Assembly (NCBI RefSeq): GCF_000376385.1 | Contig: NZ_AQWN01000004.1 | Location: forward strand, 228,925-292,924 | Source: Desulfurispora thermophila DSM 16022 | GTDB taxonomy: Bacteria; Bacillota; Desulfotomaculia; Desulfotomaculales; Desulfurisporaceae | Length of the DNA: 64,000 bases | Reading direction: 5' to 3' | Shown: positions 44,177-53,024 of the stretch, one piece after another | How the letters are laid out: each line of letters begins with the position of its first letter | How positions within the stretch are numbered: the first letter of the stretch is position 1 | Translations under genes and position numbers: made by a program | Notes under the pieces: model-generated | Told to the model about the DNA's origin: nothing | Seen by the model: only the letters and a program-made list of their open reading frames with translations | Database searches by the model: none

Positions 44177-44208
44177 AGCCCGCCTGTAGGTCGGGCTTTT
44201 TCCTTTTT
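44177..44208 (+). terminator. Terminator between feoA and feoB
   Basis: AGCCCG (44177-44182) / CGGGCT (44192-44197), then TTTTCCTTTTT. It should make feoA largely monocistronic. Confidence 0.82.
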
Positions 44209-44234
44209 GTGTGTACAAAATGGTATCAGCGCAG

Positions 44235-44263
44235 TTGTATTCATTCTTTTTGCGGCATATTGT
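44235..44263 (+). promoter_or_regulatory. Candidate feoB promoter
   Basis: TTGTAT (44235-44240), 17-base spacer, TATTGT (44258-44263), 40 bases before the start. No Fur box was seen here. Confidence 0.5.
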
Positions 44264-44303
44264 GGTCGTATAGCATTAATCCAATGGATTGCAGGGTGAG
44301 GGA

Positions 44304-46262
44304 ATGCATACTTGTCATGAAATAAAGGCAAAAGCCGGCCTTCAAGGGCGCTGTATAGCGCTGGTGGGCAATCCCAATGTGGGCAAAACAGCGCTTTTTA
44401 ATGCTTTGACCGGTACATATGCCGATGTGAGCAATTTTCCCGGCACTACGGTGGAAATTGTTTACCATGCGCTGGGGGAAGACCTTTTGTTGGACACGCC
44501 GGGGGTTTATGGCCTATCCTCTTTTACAGCAGCGGAAAAACTCACCCGGGAAGTGGTTGCCAGTGCCGATATGGTGATTAATGTGGTTTCGGCGTTGCAC
44601 CTGGAAAGGGATTTGTTTTTGACTCTGCATCTCATTGACGCCGGTTTGCCGCTGGTAGTAGTTTTGAACATGGTGGATGAAGCGGCGGCAAGAAAGGTGG
44701 CCATCGACCACCGCGTCCTGGCCGGAATACTGGGGGTGCCGGTAGTGCCGGCCGTGGCGGTGGAAAAACGGGGAATAAGCGATATTCTGGCCGCATTGCC
44801 CGAGGCCCGGGTCGGCAAAGCGCCGCAGGAGCTATTGCTCGAGCTGGCCGATGTGATGAACAAGCACCATACATCCCGCCTGGAAGCCCTGCTCTGGTTG
44901 GAGGAAGACCAAACCGCGGTTCGTCGTTTGGGACAGCCCGCGCCGGGTTGGCGGGACAGGCTGTACATGGAGAGGCGTCACAGGGTGAATGAAATTGTCT
45001 GTCGCCTGCGCGAGCAGGGTAGCGGGCAAAAAACCGCGGTGGACTGGCTGGGACACTGGCTGATCCACCCGGTGACGGGTATTCCTTTCCTCATACTTAC
45101 ACTGGCTGTTCTCTATCATCTGGTGGGAGTGATTTTTGCCGGACATATCGTGGATTACACAGAGGGTGTACTGATGGAGAGATATTACCAGCCGGTGGTG
45201 CGGCAGTTTTTGTCCCAGTTGATCAGTCCGGCTTCTGTGCCGGGAGAGATTCTGGGCGGGGAGTTCGGTCTCTTGACCATGGCGGTAACATATCTGCTGG
45301 GGCTTTTGTTGCCGCTGGTAGTGGGTTTTTTTCTGGCGTTGGCTCTGCTGGAGGACAGCGGTTATCTGCCCCGTATCGCCATTTTGATGGACAGGGCTAT
45401 GGCCGGGCTGGGGCTTAATGGACTGGCCATCATACCCCTGGTGCTGGGGTTTGGCTGTGTGACCATGGCCGCCATCACCACCAGGTTGCTGCCGGGGGAA
45501 AGGGAAAGGCGCATCGCCATATTTTTGCTGGTGCTGGCTGTCCCCTGTTCGGCTCAACTGGCCTTTGTGGCTGCGGTGTTGTCCGGCTTGGGGCCGGCTT
45601 ACCTGGTGCTCTATGTATTGATTGTCTTGAGTGTGCTCACTGTAGCCGGTCGCTTTTTAGCCAGAGTGTTACCCGGCCAAAGCCAGCCTCTCTGGGTGGA
45701 TTTGCCGGTTTTACGCTGGCCGCGCTTGGCCAACGTGTTTATAAAAACCTGGCAGAGGACGCGGGATTTTATGCGCGAGGCTGTCCCGATTTTTATGGGC
45801 GGAGCGCTGTTGCTGGGTATATTAAAAGTGTCGGGCTGGCTGGCTTTTTTGCACAGGGCGCTCCAGCCGGTCACTGTTAGCTGGTTGCACCTGCCGCCGG
45901 AAACGGCCAGCGCCTTTATCATGGGTTTTATCCGGCGTGATTTTGGAACGGCGGGCATTCTGCATATAAACCTGACCACTTTGCAGCAATTTGTAGCCCT
46001 GGTCACTCTGACCCTGTTTGTGCCCTGTATAGCCTCGGCGATGGTTATCTTTAAAGAAAGAGGGTGGCGGGAGGGCACGCTGATGTGGCTAACCGTGATC
46101 AGCCTGGCTTTTTTCAGTGGTGGCATTATCACCCGGGGGTTGGAGTTTTTGCTGGCATTTTGGCCCAATACGGCTCTATGGTTGGCCAGTGCAGCTTTGT
46201 TACTGCTGTTGCTCGGTCCGGCCTTGTTCGGGTTAAGTGATGGCGGCGGGAAGGATTTTTAG
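44304..46262 (+). CDS. feoB: Ferrous iron transporter FeoB
   Basis: 652 residues from ATG 44304 behind AGGGTGAGGG. An N-terminal G domain shows ALVGNPNVGKTALFN (G1), VSNFPGTTVE (G2), DTPGVYGL (G3) and LNMVDE (G4), followed by a helical GDI region and two Gate domains with ten or so membrane helices (VLGFGCVTMAAITTR; FIMGFIRRDFGTAGI). It imports Fe(II) across the inner membrane, which suits an anaerobe with heavy Fe-S demand. Confidence 0.97.
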   Translation: MHTCHEIKAKAGLQGRCIALVGNPNVGKTALFNALTGTYADVSNFPGTTVEIVYHALGEDLLLDTPGVYGLSSFTAAEKLTREVVASADMVINVVSALHLERDLFLTLHLIDAGLPLVVVLNMVDEAAARKVAIDHRVLAGILGVPVVPAVAVEKRGISDILAALPEARVGKAPQELLLELADVMNKHHTSRLEALLWLEEDQTAVRRLGQPAPGWRDRLYMERRHRVNEIVCRLREQGSGQKTAVDWLGHWLIHPVTGIPFLILTLAVLYHLVGVIFAGHIVDYTEGVLMERYYQPVVRQFLSQLISPASVPGEILGGEFGLLTMAVTYLLGLLLPLVVGFFLALALLEDSGYLPRIAILMDRAMAGLGLNGLAIIPLVLGFGCVTMAAITTRLLPGERERRIAIFLLVLAVPCSAQLAFVAAVLSGLGPAYLVLYVLIVLSVLTVAGRFLARVLPGQSQPLWVDLPVLRWPRLANVFIKTWQRTRDFMREAVPIFMGGALLLGILKVSGWLAFLHRALQPVTVSWLHLPPETASAFIMGFIRRDFGTAGILHINLTTLQQFVALVTLTLFVPCIASAMVIFKERGWREGTLMWLTVISLAFFSGGIITRGLEFLLAFWPNTALWLASAALLLLLLGPALFGLSDGGGKDF

Positions 46263-46382
46263 CCGCAGTGTTAAATTTTATACGGTTGAAAAATACTTGC
46301 CGGGGAGGAGTGGAGGAGGATAAACAGAAAAGCAAATGCCGGCGGTAGGAAAAATATCTGGCGGCATATAATCGCGCCGGTA

Positions 46383-47612
46383 TTGATAAGCGGGTTTTTT
46401 TGGTTGTTTTGCGCCTCGCCGGTTATGGCCGGGCAGGGGGATCTTTCCATTGCCGCCCGCGGGGCAATTCTGGTTGACCTGGCCACCGGGCAGGTCCTGT
46501 ACGCCAAGAACGAGAATGAAAGGTTGTACCCTGCCAGTACGACCAAAATTCTCACCGCCTGGCTGGCCATCAAGCACGGCCGGTTGGATGATGTGGTTAC
46601 AATAAGGCCGGATGATGTGGGATGCGAAGGCAGTTCCGTAGGGTTTCAACCGGGTGAGCAAGTTAAGCTGGAGAATCTGCTTTATGCGCTCATGCTCAGT
46701 TCGGACAATGATGCGGCGCAAGTCATTGCCCGGCATGTGGCCGGTTCTGTGCCGGCTTTTGTGGATTTGATGAACCGTGAGGCTGCCGCTCTGGGGGTGA
46801 GGGATTCTCATTTTACCAACCCCAACGGTCTGCCCGATGTGGATCATTATGTAACGGCTGCCGACCTGGCCTTAATTGCCCGGCAGGCCATGCAGGAAAG
46901 ACGCTTTCGCCAAATAGTCAGTACGTACCAGTATCATTTCCGGCGCTGGTTGCCAGAGCCGGTGCGGGGTGTCCCCCAGGAACATTTTGTCAACCACAAC
47001 AAGCTGCTCTGGCCCAATTCCAGATATTATTATCCCGGGGCTACCGGTGTAAAAACCGGTTATACAAACGCGGCAGGCAATTGCCTGGTGGCAGCGGCGC
47101 GACGGGGCGAAACCGAACTCCTCACGGTGGTACTTAAAGATACTGCCCCTGACTTTTATCTTGATACTAAAAAAATGTTGGATTACGGTTTTGATAATTT
47201 TATCCGGGTGAGAGGGCTGGAAAAGGGGCAACTGTTGGATGAAGTGATGTTGGCAGGGGCCGGTGAAAAAAAGTGGCCGGTGTTGGCGGGCGAGGACTTT
47301 TATTATTTGCAAAAAAAAGGTGATAGCGGCCAGATTTCCACCCGTTTGGTCATCGAACCGCAGATAAAGGCTCCTCTGCAGGCCAACCAGCCGGTGGGCA
47401 GGGCGGATATTTACCTGCATGGTAGCAAAATCGGACAGGTACCCCTGCTGGTGGGGGCAGATGTGCCGGCTGGTGGCTGGGGGATAAGGCAATTGCTTCT
47501 AGCTTTGTCCATACTGTTCTGTTCGCTGTTCTGTGCTGTGTGGCTGGTCCGTCGCTATAATAAGAAGCGCCGCTGGGTGCGCCGCAGGGCGGCCGCATTG
47601 CGTATGAAATAA
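46383..47612 (+). CDS. D-alanyl-D-alanine carboxypeptidase (penicillin-binding protein 5/6 type)
   Basis: 409 residues from TTG 46383, but the true start is probably upstream. The SxxK (STTK, 52-55), SDN (107-109) and KTG (KTGYTNAAGN) active-site motifs of the S11 serine peptidases are present, with the C-terminal beta domain and a terminal membrane helix (LLALSILFCSLFCAVWLV) as anchor. The frame stays open upstream and encodes a basic n-region (NRKANAGGRKNIWRH) that would complete the signal peptide, right after GGGGAGGAG, yet no ATG, GTG or TTG occurs there in frame. It trims stem peptides in the cell wall. Confidence 0.9.
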   Translation: MISGFFWLFCASPVMAGQGDLSIAARGAILVDLATGQVLYAKNENERLYPASTTKILTAWLAIKHGRLDDVVTIRPDDVGCEGSSVGFQPGEQVKLENLLYALMLSSDNDAAQVIARHVAGSVPAFVDLMNREAAALGVRDSHFTNPNGLPDVDHYVTAADLALIARQAMQERRFRQIVSTYQYHFRRWLPEPVRGVPQEHFVNHNKLLWPNSRYYYPGATGVKTGYTNAAGNCLVAAARRGETELLTVVLKDTAPDFYLDTKKMLDYGFDNFIRVRGLEKGQLLDEVMLAGAGEKKWPVLAGEDFYYLQKKGDSGQISTRLVIEPQIKAPLQANQPVGRADIYLHGSKIGQVPLLVGADVPAGGWGIRQLLLALSILFCSLFCAVWLVRRYNKKRRWVRRRAAALRMK

Positions 47613-47640
47613 AAAACTAATGAACATAATTTCTTTATCG

Positions 47641-47669
47641 TTGACAGTAAAAAATGAATAACTTATACT
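47641..47669 (+). promoter_or_regulatory. fur promoter
   Basis: Consensus TTGACA (47641-47646), 17-base spacer, TATACT (47664-47669). Confidence 0.88.
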
Positions 47670-47700
47670 GAAAGTAAAGATGTGCCCCGGGGTGATTGCT

Positions 47701-48156
47701 ATGTCCGACAGCCTGCTCGCTCATTTTGCCAAAAAACTCCAGGCCGGTGATTGTAAGCTAACACCACGCCGGGAGCATGTCTTGCGGGTTATGCTGGAAA
47801 ATAAAGATAAACATTTGAGTGCCGAGGAAGTTTACAATCTGGTCAAATTGCGCGCGCCGGAAACAGGACTGGCTACTGTTTACCGCACCCTGGAACTTTT
47901 CAGCGAGCATGACATTATTCACGGTATGGACTTCGGCGATGGCCGCAAGCGCTATGAACTGATTGACCCGGCCGATGACGGACATCATCACCATCATTTG
48001 ATTTGTACCAGGTGCGGAAAAATTATGGAAGTGGATGAAGATTTGCTGGAGCACCTGGAACATAAAATAGCATTAAAGTATGATTTTCAGATTGACGACC
48101 ACCAGTTAAAGGTTTTTGGACTGTGTAGCGAGTGTCAGAAAAAGAAAAAGCCCTGA
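47701..48156 (+). CDS. fur: Fur-family ferric uptake regulator
   Basis: 151 residues from ATG 47701 behind GGGGTGAT. The winged helix spans LTPRREHVLRVMLENKDKHLSAEEVYNLV and TGLATVYRTLELF. The dimer domain has the DGHHHHHLICTRCGKIMEVDE metal site and a second CSEC (LCSECQKKK), so both structural cysteines pairs are present. Fur, Zur and PerR are hard to separate by eye; the nearby Fur box before feoA favours Fur. It is monocistronic. Confidence 0.93.
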   Translation: MSDSLLAHFAKKLQAGDCKLTPRREHVLRVMLENKDKHLSAEEVYNLVKLRAPETGLATVYRTLELFSEHDIIHGMDFGDGRKRYELIDPADDGHHHHHLICTRCGKIMEVDEDLLEHLEHKIALKYDFQIDDHQLKVFGLCSECQKKKKP

Positions 48157-48178
48157 GTGAATCCGTACAGGGCTTTTT
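48145..48178 (+). terminator. Terminator of fur
   Basis: AAAAAGCCCTG (48145-48155) / CAGGGCTTTTT (48168-48178); the stem overlaps the stop codon. Confidence 0.9.
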
Positions 48179-48447
48179 CATTGAAACCATATGTGAATAA
48201 TGTCACATTATGTCATTCAGGACATAAGAGGGGAGAAATTCTCTAAACGAAAAGAAAAACGGTATTATTTATTAATAAAAAGTTAATACCTTTGTAATAC
48301 TTTTCCTGTATAATATGGTTATGCTGGGTATTATTTTCATTTGCCCTGGTATTAATGACAACATGGCAGCATATATATTTAGAGTCTGGTTTTACAGGTG
48401 AGATGCGAAGCATTACATTGATAAAAAGCTGCGAGGGGTGTTGTCTT

Positions 48448-48942
48448 ATGCCATCAGGGCGGTTGACCAATTGCCTGGAAGTAATGATACAGGGACCGGG
48501 AACAGTTTATACATACTGGGAACTGGGTGCGGCAATAATGAACCGGCTGGAGCCGGAAGATAGATTGTTTTTACGGCTTTACCGTGTTGATGGTGCAAGC
48601 TGCCGGTTGCTGGTGGAGCAGGAATTACCTCTCTTTACTGCCGGCTGGTATTTCCATCACCTTTCCCCCGCTGCTGTTTACTACTGTGAAATCGGGGTTA
48701 AGGAGCAAGGTTCTTATCTGGCTCTTTTGCGCTCCGAACGCGTAACCACGCCGCCTGCGCCGGTGAGTTACGGGGAGTGGCTGGCCGAATTGTTGTCCGG
48801 TAAACCGGTATGGCCTGTAGCGGGCGCCTATGTGGGAGAGAGAAAGTTTCTGCAAAACTCTGTCCGGCTCAATACTCCATCCTGGACCACGGCCGAGGCT
48901 TTAGGTGGTATGTATTTTTATGCCGGCATTTTGGCCGGCTGA
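48448..48942 (+). CDS. DUF4912 protein
   Basis: 164 residues; ATG 48448 lies seven bases after GAGGGGTG, so the frame open from 48355 is trimmed. The DUF4912 pattern is seen in GPGTVYTYWELG, DRLFLRLYRVDG and VYYCEIGVKEQGSYLALLRS. It lies 18 bases before the GH57/GT4 fusion gene, and this pairing recurs in Firmicutes, so a role with alpha-glucan metabolism is inferred. The domain function is not known. Confidence 0.85.
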   Translation: MPSGRLTNCLEVMIQGPGTVYTYWELGAAIMNRLEPEDRLFLRLYRVDGASCRLLVEQELPLFTAGWYFHHLSPAAVYYCEIGVKEQGSYLALLRSERVTTPPAPVSYGEWLAELLSGKPVWPVAGAYVGERKFLQNSVRLNTPSWTTAEALGGMYFYAGILAG

Positions 48943-48960
48943 TGAGCGGGAGGTAAAAAA

Positions 48961-51744
48961 ATGGCTTACCTCATGCTGGTTTTGCACAGTCACCTGCCTT
49001 TTGTGCGGCGTCCGGAGCCCGAGGTAACACTGGAAGAACGCTGGCTATATGAGGCGGTACGGGAATGTTACATACCGCTGCTCATGCAGCTGGAGGAACT
49101 GGCGGATAAGGGCAAAAAATTTCGCCTTACCGTATCGCTTTCTCCACCCCTGCTGGCTATGCTCAGTGATGATCTACTACAGGATAAGATTGCCCAGATG
49201 CTGGAAAAGAGCATCGAACTGGCTTACAGCGAATGCCGGCGCACAAAAAATACCGTATACCACCCTGTCGCTTCCATGTACCTGCAGCAGCTCACAGAGA
49301 TTCGCAGGTACTTTTTATTCTGCGGGGGTAACCTGTTGCCCTCATTTAAAAGGTTGGCCGAGCAGGGATACCTGGAGTTGATCACCTCCTGTGCCACGCA
49401 TGGCTTTTTGCCGCTCATGAAAAGCCGGGAAGTGCAAAAAGCTCAGGTGCACATTGGTTTGCAAGAGTTTGCCCGCCATTTTGGCCAGCAGGCGGCGGGA
49501 ATCTGGCTGCCCGAGTGCGGCTATCTGCCGGGTCTGGAAGATACCTTGCGCGAGGCGGGAGTAAATTACACATTTGTGGATACCCACGGCGTTTTAAGTT
49601 CCCGGCCGCGCCCTCGTCATGGGGTGTACGCACCGGTAAGTCTGCCCGGTGGCCTGCAGGTTTTTGGCCGTGATCCGGACAGCACCAGCCAGGTCTGGGA
49701 GCGGCGGGGCGGTTTTCCCGGGCACCCGCTGTACAGGGAGTTTTACCGCGATATCGGCTATGATCTGGATCTGGATTATCTGGCACCCTGGTTGCCCGGG
49801 GGCAAAATCCGGGTGGATACGGGATTTAAATACCATGCCATTACCGGTATGGGAGCGGATAAGGAGGTTTACCGGCCGGAATTGGCCCGGATATTGGTTA
49901 AACAGCATGCCCGGGAGTTTTTGCAGGCTCGTTGTGAGCAGACCGGGAGGTTGGCTGCCTATATGGACCGCCCGCCTCTGGTGGTGGCTCCCTATGATAC
50001 GGAACTGTTCGGACACTGGTGGTTCGAAGGGCCGTGGTGGATTAGGGAAGTTTTGGAGCAGGTGGAGCAGTATCCCGAGTTGGAACTGATCACTCCCTCC
50101 CAGTATTTGTCCGCCTACCCGGAAAACCAGCCGGTGAAGATGTCGGCTTCCAGCTGGGGGGAAGGCGGTTACAACTATGTCTGGCTCAATGGCAGCAATG
50201 ATTGGATTTACCGCCACCAGCACCGGGCGGAAAGCGCGCTGGTGGAAATGTCCCGGGAGTACACCTCACCATCACAACTGCAATTGCGCGCCTTAAACCA
50301 GGCCTGGCGCGAGCTGTTGCTGGCTCAGAGCAGCGACTGGGCGTTTATTATGAAACAAAATACCACTGTGGAGTACGCTACCAGCCGCTTCAAACAGCAT
50401 ATGGAAAACCTGCTTGCTCTATTGGAACAGGTGCAGGATGGGACTCTGGATGAGGGATGGTTGGATGAGTTGGCTAAAGCCAATAATATCTTTCCCTGGT
50501 TGGATTATCGCATGTTGGGGAGGGGGTTGGCCGGTCGCCCGGATGGTAACAGGCACCCGCTGCGGGTGCTGATGCTGTCCTGGGAGTTTCCGCCCCGCAC
50601 TGTGGGCGGTTTGGCCAGGCACGTGCACGACCTCTCCCGGGCTCTGGCGCAACTGGGGGTGGAGGTACATGTGCTCACCTGTCCGGCCGGGCGGGCGCCC
50701 ACCTACGAACAGCGGGGAAAACTGCATATTCACCGCGTGGCCCAGCAAAAACTGACGGCGGGGGATTTTATGACCTGGCTGGGGCAGCTAAACCAGGGCA
50801 TGGTGGAACTGGCCGGGGTTTTGTTTAAAAAGTATCGCTTTGACCTGGTGCATGCCCATGATTGGCTGGTAAAAGATGCGGTGGGACAGATTGTTGCCGC
50901 CAGCGGGTTGCCGCTGCTGGTTACCATTCACGCTACCGAGTATGGCCGCAACAATGGCCTGCACAATGACGTGCAGCGCTACATTCACCAGCAGGAGCGC
51001 GAACTGACCCACATGGCCTCCTGGCTGATTTGTTGCAGTGAATATATGGCCTCTGAAGTGGCGGAGCTTTTTCAAATAGAGCGGAACAAAATTGAGGTTA
51101 TACCCAACGGGGTGGATGTGGCCAGCCTGCAGCTGGAAGAAAGGTTGCAAAAAGAGGTGGAAAGAGTACCGGGCCGGTTGGTGTTTCTGGGGCGTTTGGT
51201 GCCGGAAAAAGGTGCCCAGGTGTTGATTCAGGCGTTGGCCACATTGCAGGTCGAGTTTCCCCACACCCACTTGCTGGTGGCCGGACGGGGACCCTACGAG
51301 CGGGCGCTGCAAGAGCAGGCGGCTCAAGCCGGTGTGGCGGGTAAAGTGGAGTTTGTCGGTTTTGTCAATGATCTGGGTCGCAATATATTGCTGGCCAGTG
51401 CTCAAGTGGCGGTGTTTCCCAGCCTGTACGAACCTTTCGGCATTGTAGCCCTGGAAGCAATGGCGGCCGGCGTTCCCGTGGTGATTTCGGATACCGGGGG
51501 GTTGGCGGAAATAGTGCGGCACGGTGTGGACGGTTTTAAAGCGCCGCCGGGAGATGCCCGCCTGCTGGCTCGCTATATTGGGGAACTGCTAAGCCATCCG
51601 GGACTGGCGGACGAGTTTCGCGCGCAAGCGCTGAAAAAGGTGAAGTACCAGTATAACTGGCAACAAATTGCTTTGCATACCTGTACAGTATATGAGCGGG
51701 TGCTCAGCAGCCGGTCAGGCACGATTAAAGCCGGCCATGCATAA
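48961..51744 (+). CDS. GH57 branching-enzyme-like / GT4 glycosyltransferase fusion
   Basis: 927 residues, two enzymes in one chain. Residues about 1-530 are a GH57 DUF1957-type 1,4-alpha-glucan branching enzyme: LVLHSHLPFVRRPE, nucleophile loop GIWLPECGYLPG and acid region APYDTELFGHWWFEGP. Residues about 540-915 are a GT-B glycosyltransferase (GT4): LMLSWEFPPRTVGGLARHV, VHAHDWLV, VFLGRLVPEKGAQ and PSLYEPFGIVALEAMA. It presumably extends and branches an intracellular alpha-glucan such as glycogen. The ATG follows GGGAGG. Confidence 0.93.
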   Translation: MAYLMLVLHSHLPFVRRPEPEVTLEERWLYEAVRECYIPLLMQLEELADKGKKFRLTVSLSPPLLAMLSDDLLQDKIAQMLEKSIELAYSECRRTKNTVYHPVASMYLQQLTEIRRYFLFCGGNLLPSFKRLAEQGYLELITSCATHGFLPLMKSREVQKAQVHIGLQEFARHFGQQAAGIWLPECGYLPGLEDTLREAGVNYTFVDTHGVLSSRPRPRHGVYAPVSLPGGLQVFGRDPDSTSQVWERRGGFPGHPLYREFYRDIGYDLDLDYLAPWLPGGKIRVDTGFKYHAITGMGADKEVYRPELARILVKQHAREFLQARCEQTGRLAAYMDRPPLVVAPYDTELFGHWWFEGPWWIREVLEQVEQYPELELITPSQYLSAYPENQPVKMSASSWGEGGYNYVWLNGSNDWIYRHQHRAESALVEMSREYTSPSQLQLRALNQAWRELLLAQSSDWAFIMKQNTTVEYATSRFKQHMENLLALLEQVQDGTLDEGWLDELAKANNIFPWLDYRMLGRGLAGRPDGNRHPLRVLMLSWEFPPRTVGGLARHVHDLSRALAQLGVEVHVLTCPAGRAPTYEQRGKLHIHRVAQQKLTAGDFMTWLGQLNQGMVELAGVLFKKYRFDLVHAHDWLVKDAVGQIVAASGLPLLVTIHATEYGRNNGLHNDVQRYIHQQERELTHMASWLICCSEYMASEVAELFQIERNKIEVIPNGVDVASLQLEERLQKEVERVPGRLVFLGRLVPEKGAQVLIQALATLQVEFPHTHLLVAGRGPYERALQEQAAQAGVAGKVEFVGFVNDLGRNILLASAQVAVFPSLYEPFGIVALEAMAAGVPVVISDTGGLAEIVRHGVDGFKAPPGDARLLARYIGELLSHPGLADEFRAQALKKVKYQYNWQQIALHTCTVYERVLSSRSGTIKAGHA

Positions 51745-51777
51745 AATGGGTGAAAAATACTTGAGGTGGTGAAAAGT

Positions 51778-51897
51778 ATGGGAAATTTTGTTGAGAGCTT
51801 AAAACACGGTAAATCCTCATCCTGGATAGTTGGTGCGCTGGTCGGGTTGCTGTTTCTATTCTTGCTGATCGCTGTGATCCTGGTGCTGTTAACTTGA
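51778..51897 (+). CDS. Small membrane protein (39 aa)
   Basis: ATG 51778 follows TTGAGGTGG. The 39-residue product has a short polar head (GNFVESLKHGKSSS) and one hydrophobic helix (IVGALVGLLFLFLLIAVILV). It follows the glucan gene after 33 bases and a terminator comes next, so it is the last gene of that operon. No family recognised. Confidence 0.6.
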   Translation: MGNFVESLKHGKSSSWIVGALVGLLFLFLLIAVILVLLT

Positions 51898-51915
51898 ATG
51901 GAGAGGTTGCCGGTA

Positions 51916-51957
51916 AGCCGTCTCGGGCCTGGTATACAGCCCGCAGACGGCTTTTTT
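51916..51957 (+). terminator. Terminator of the glucan operon
   Basis: AGCCGTCT...AGACGGCT outer stem with inner GGGC/GCCC, then six T. Confidence 0.9.
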
Positions 51958-51995
51958 GTCGCCGGCAAACCGGAACGCACCCGGCCCATGGTTGC

Positions 51996-52025
51996 TTGAC
52001 AACCGTATTGCCGTATAGTTAGAAT
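51996..52025 (+). promoter_or_regulatory. nadABC promoter
   Basis: TTGACA (51996-52001), 18-base spacer, TAGAAT (52020-52025). No clear NiaR or NrtR operator was identified. Confidence 0.75.
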
Positions 52026-52094
52026 AATTCCATGAGTTTGTCGAAATTTTAGCTTAATGCTATAAAAAGCTGGCCTGGAAGGGAGATAACGAAA

Positions 52095-53012
52095 GTGTCC
52101 GATCAAGAGCAACTTGTAAACGAAATCAAGCGCTTGAAGCAAGAGCGTGAGGCCATTATTTTAAGCCATGTTTACCAGCGCCCCGAAGTGCAGGACATTG
52201 CCGACTTTGTGGGTGACTCGCTGGAACTCTCCCGCCGGGCCGCCACCACGGATGCCAGGGTGATTGTTTTTTGCGGTGTGCATTTTATGGCAGAAAGTGC
52301 CTTTATACTTTCGCCGGACAAGACCGTGCTGTTGCCTGATGTTAATGCCGGCTGCCCTATGGCCGATATGGTGGATGCGGTTGCCCTGGAGAGGAAAAAG
52401 ATGACCATGCCGGAAGCGGTGGTGGTTTGCTATGTCAACACCAGCGCCGAGGTAAAAGCGCTCTGCGATATTGCTTGCACTTCGGCCAATGCCGTCAAGG
52501 TGGTCAATTCGCTCCCGGCCGATACTCCGATCTTGTTTGTGCCCGACAAGAACCTGGGGAACTATGTGGCCAAACAATCGGGTCGTACCAATATTACCGT
52601 CTGGGAAGGGTATTGTAACACCCACCAGCGTCTGACCAAAGAGGATGTGCTTGCGGCCAGGGAAAAACACCCCCGGGCTTTGGTGCTGGTCCACCCCGAA
52701 TGCCGGCCCGAAGTGGTGGAATTGGCCGATGTGGTGGCCAGCACGACCGGTATGTTGCGCTATGCCGAGGCCAGTGATGGCAAAGAGTTTATCGTATGTA
52801 CCGAGCAGGGCATACTGCACCAGTTTCACAAGCGTTGCCCGGGCAAATCTTTTTATCTGGCATCGGAAAAATTGGTCTGCCCCAATATGAAAAAGACCAC
52901 CCTGGAAAAAGTACACCGGGCCCTGCTGACCATGACGCCGCAAATTACTGTGCCGGAACAAGTCAGGCAAGCGGCGCTTAAGACATTGGACAGGATGCTG
53001 GCTATCCAGTAA
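52095..53012 (+). CDS. nadA: Quinolinate synthase
   Basis: 305 residues from GTG 52095. The [4Fe-4S] enzyme condenses iminoaspartate with dihydroxyacetone phosphate to quinolinate. The three ligand regions are ACTSANAV, HPECRPEVV and LVCPNMKKTTLEKV, with MAESAF and YVNTSAEVKA among the substrate contacts. It is first of a nadA-nadB-nadC cluster, 12 bases before nadB. Confidence 0.97.
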   Translation: MSDQEQLVNEIKRLKQEREAIILSHVYQRPEVQDIADFVGDSLELSRRAATTDARVIVFCGVHFMAESAFILSPDKTVLLPDVNAGCPMADMVDAVALERKKMTMPEAVVVCYVNTSAEVKALCDIACTSANAVKVVNSLPADTPILFVPDKNLGNYVAKQSGRTNITVWEGYCNTHQRLTKEDVLAAREKHPRALVLVHPECRPEVVELADVVASTTGMLRYAEASDGKEFIVCTEQGILHQFHKRCPGKSFYLASEKLVCPNMKKTTLEKVHRALLTMTPQITVPEQVRQAALKTLDRMLAIQ

Positions 53013-53024
53013 GGGGGATTTGGG

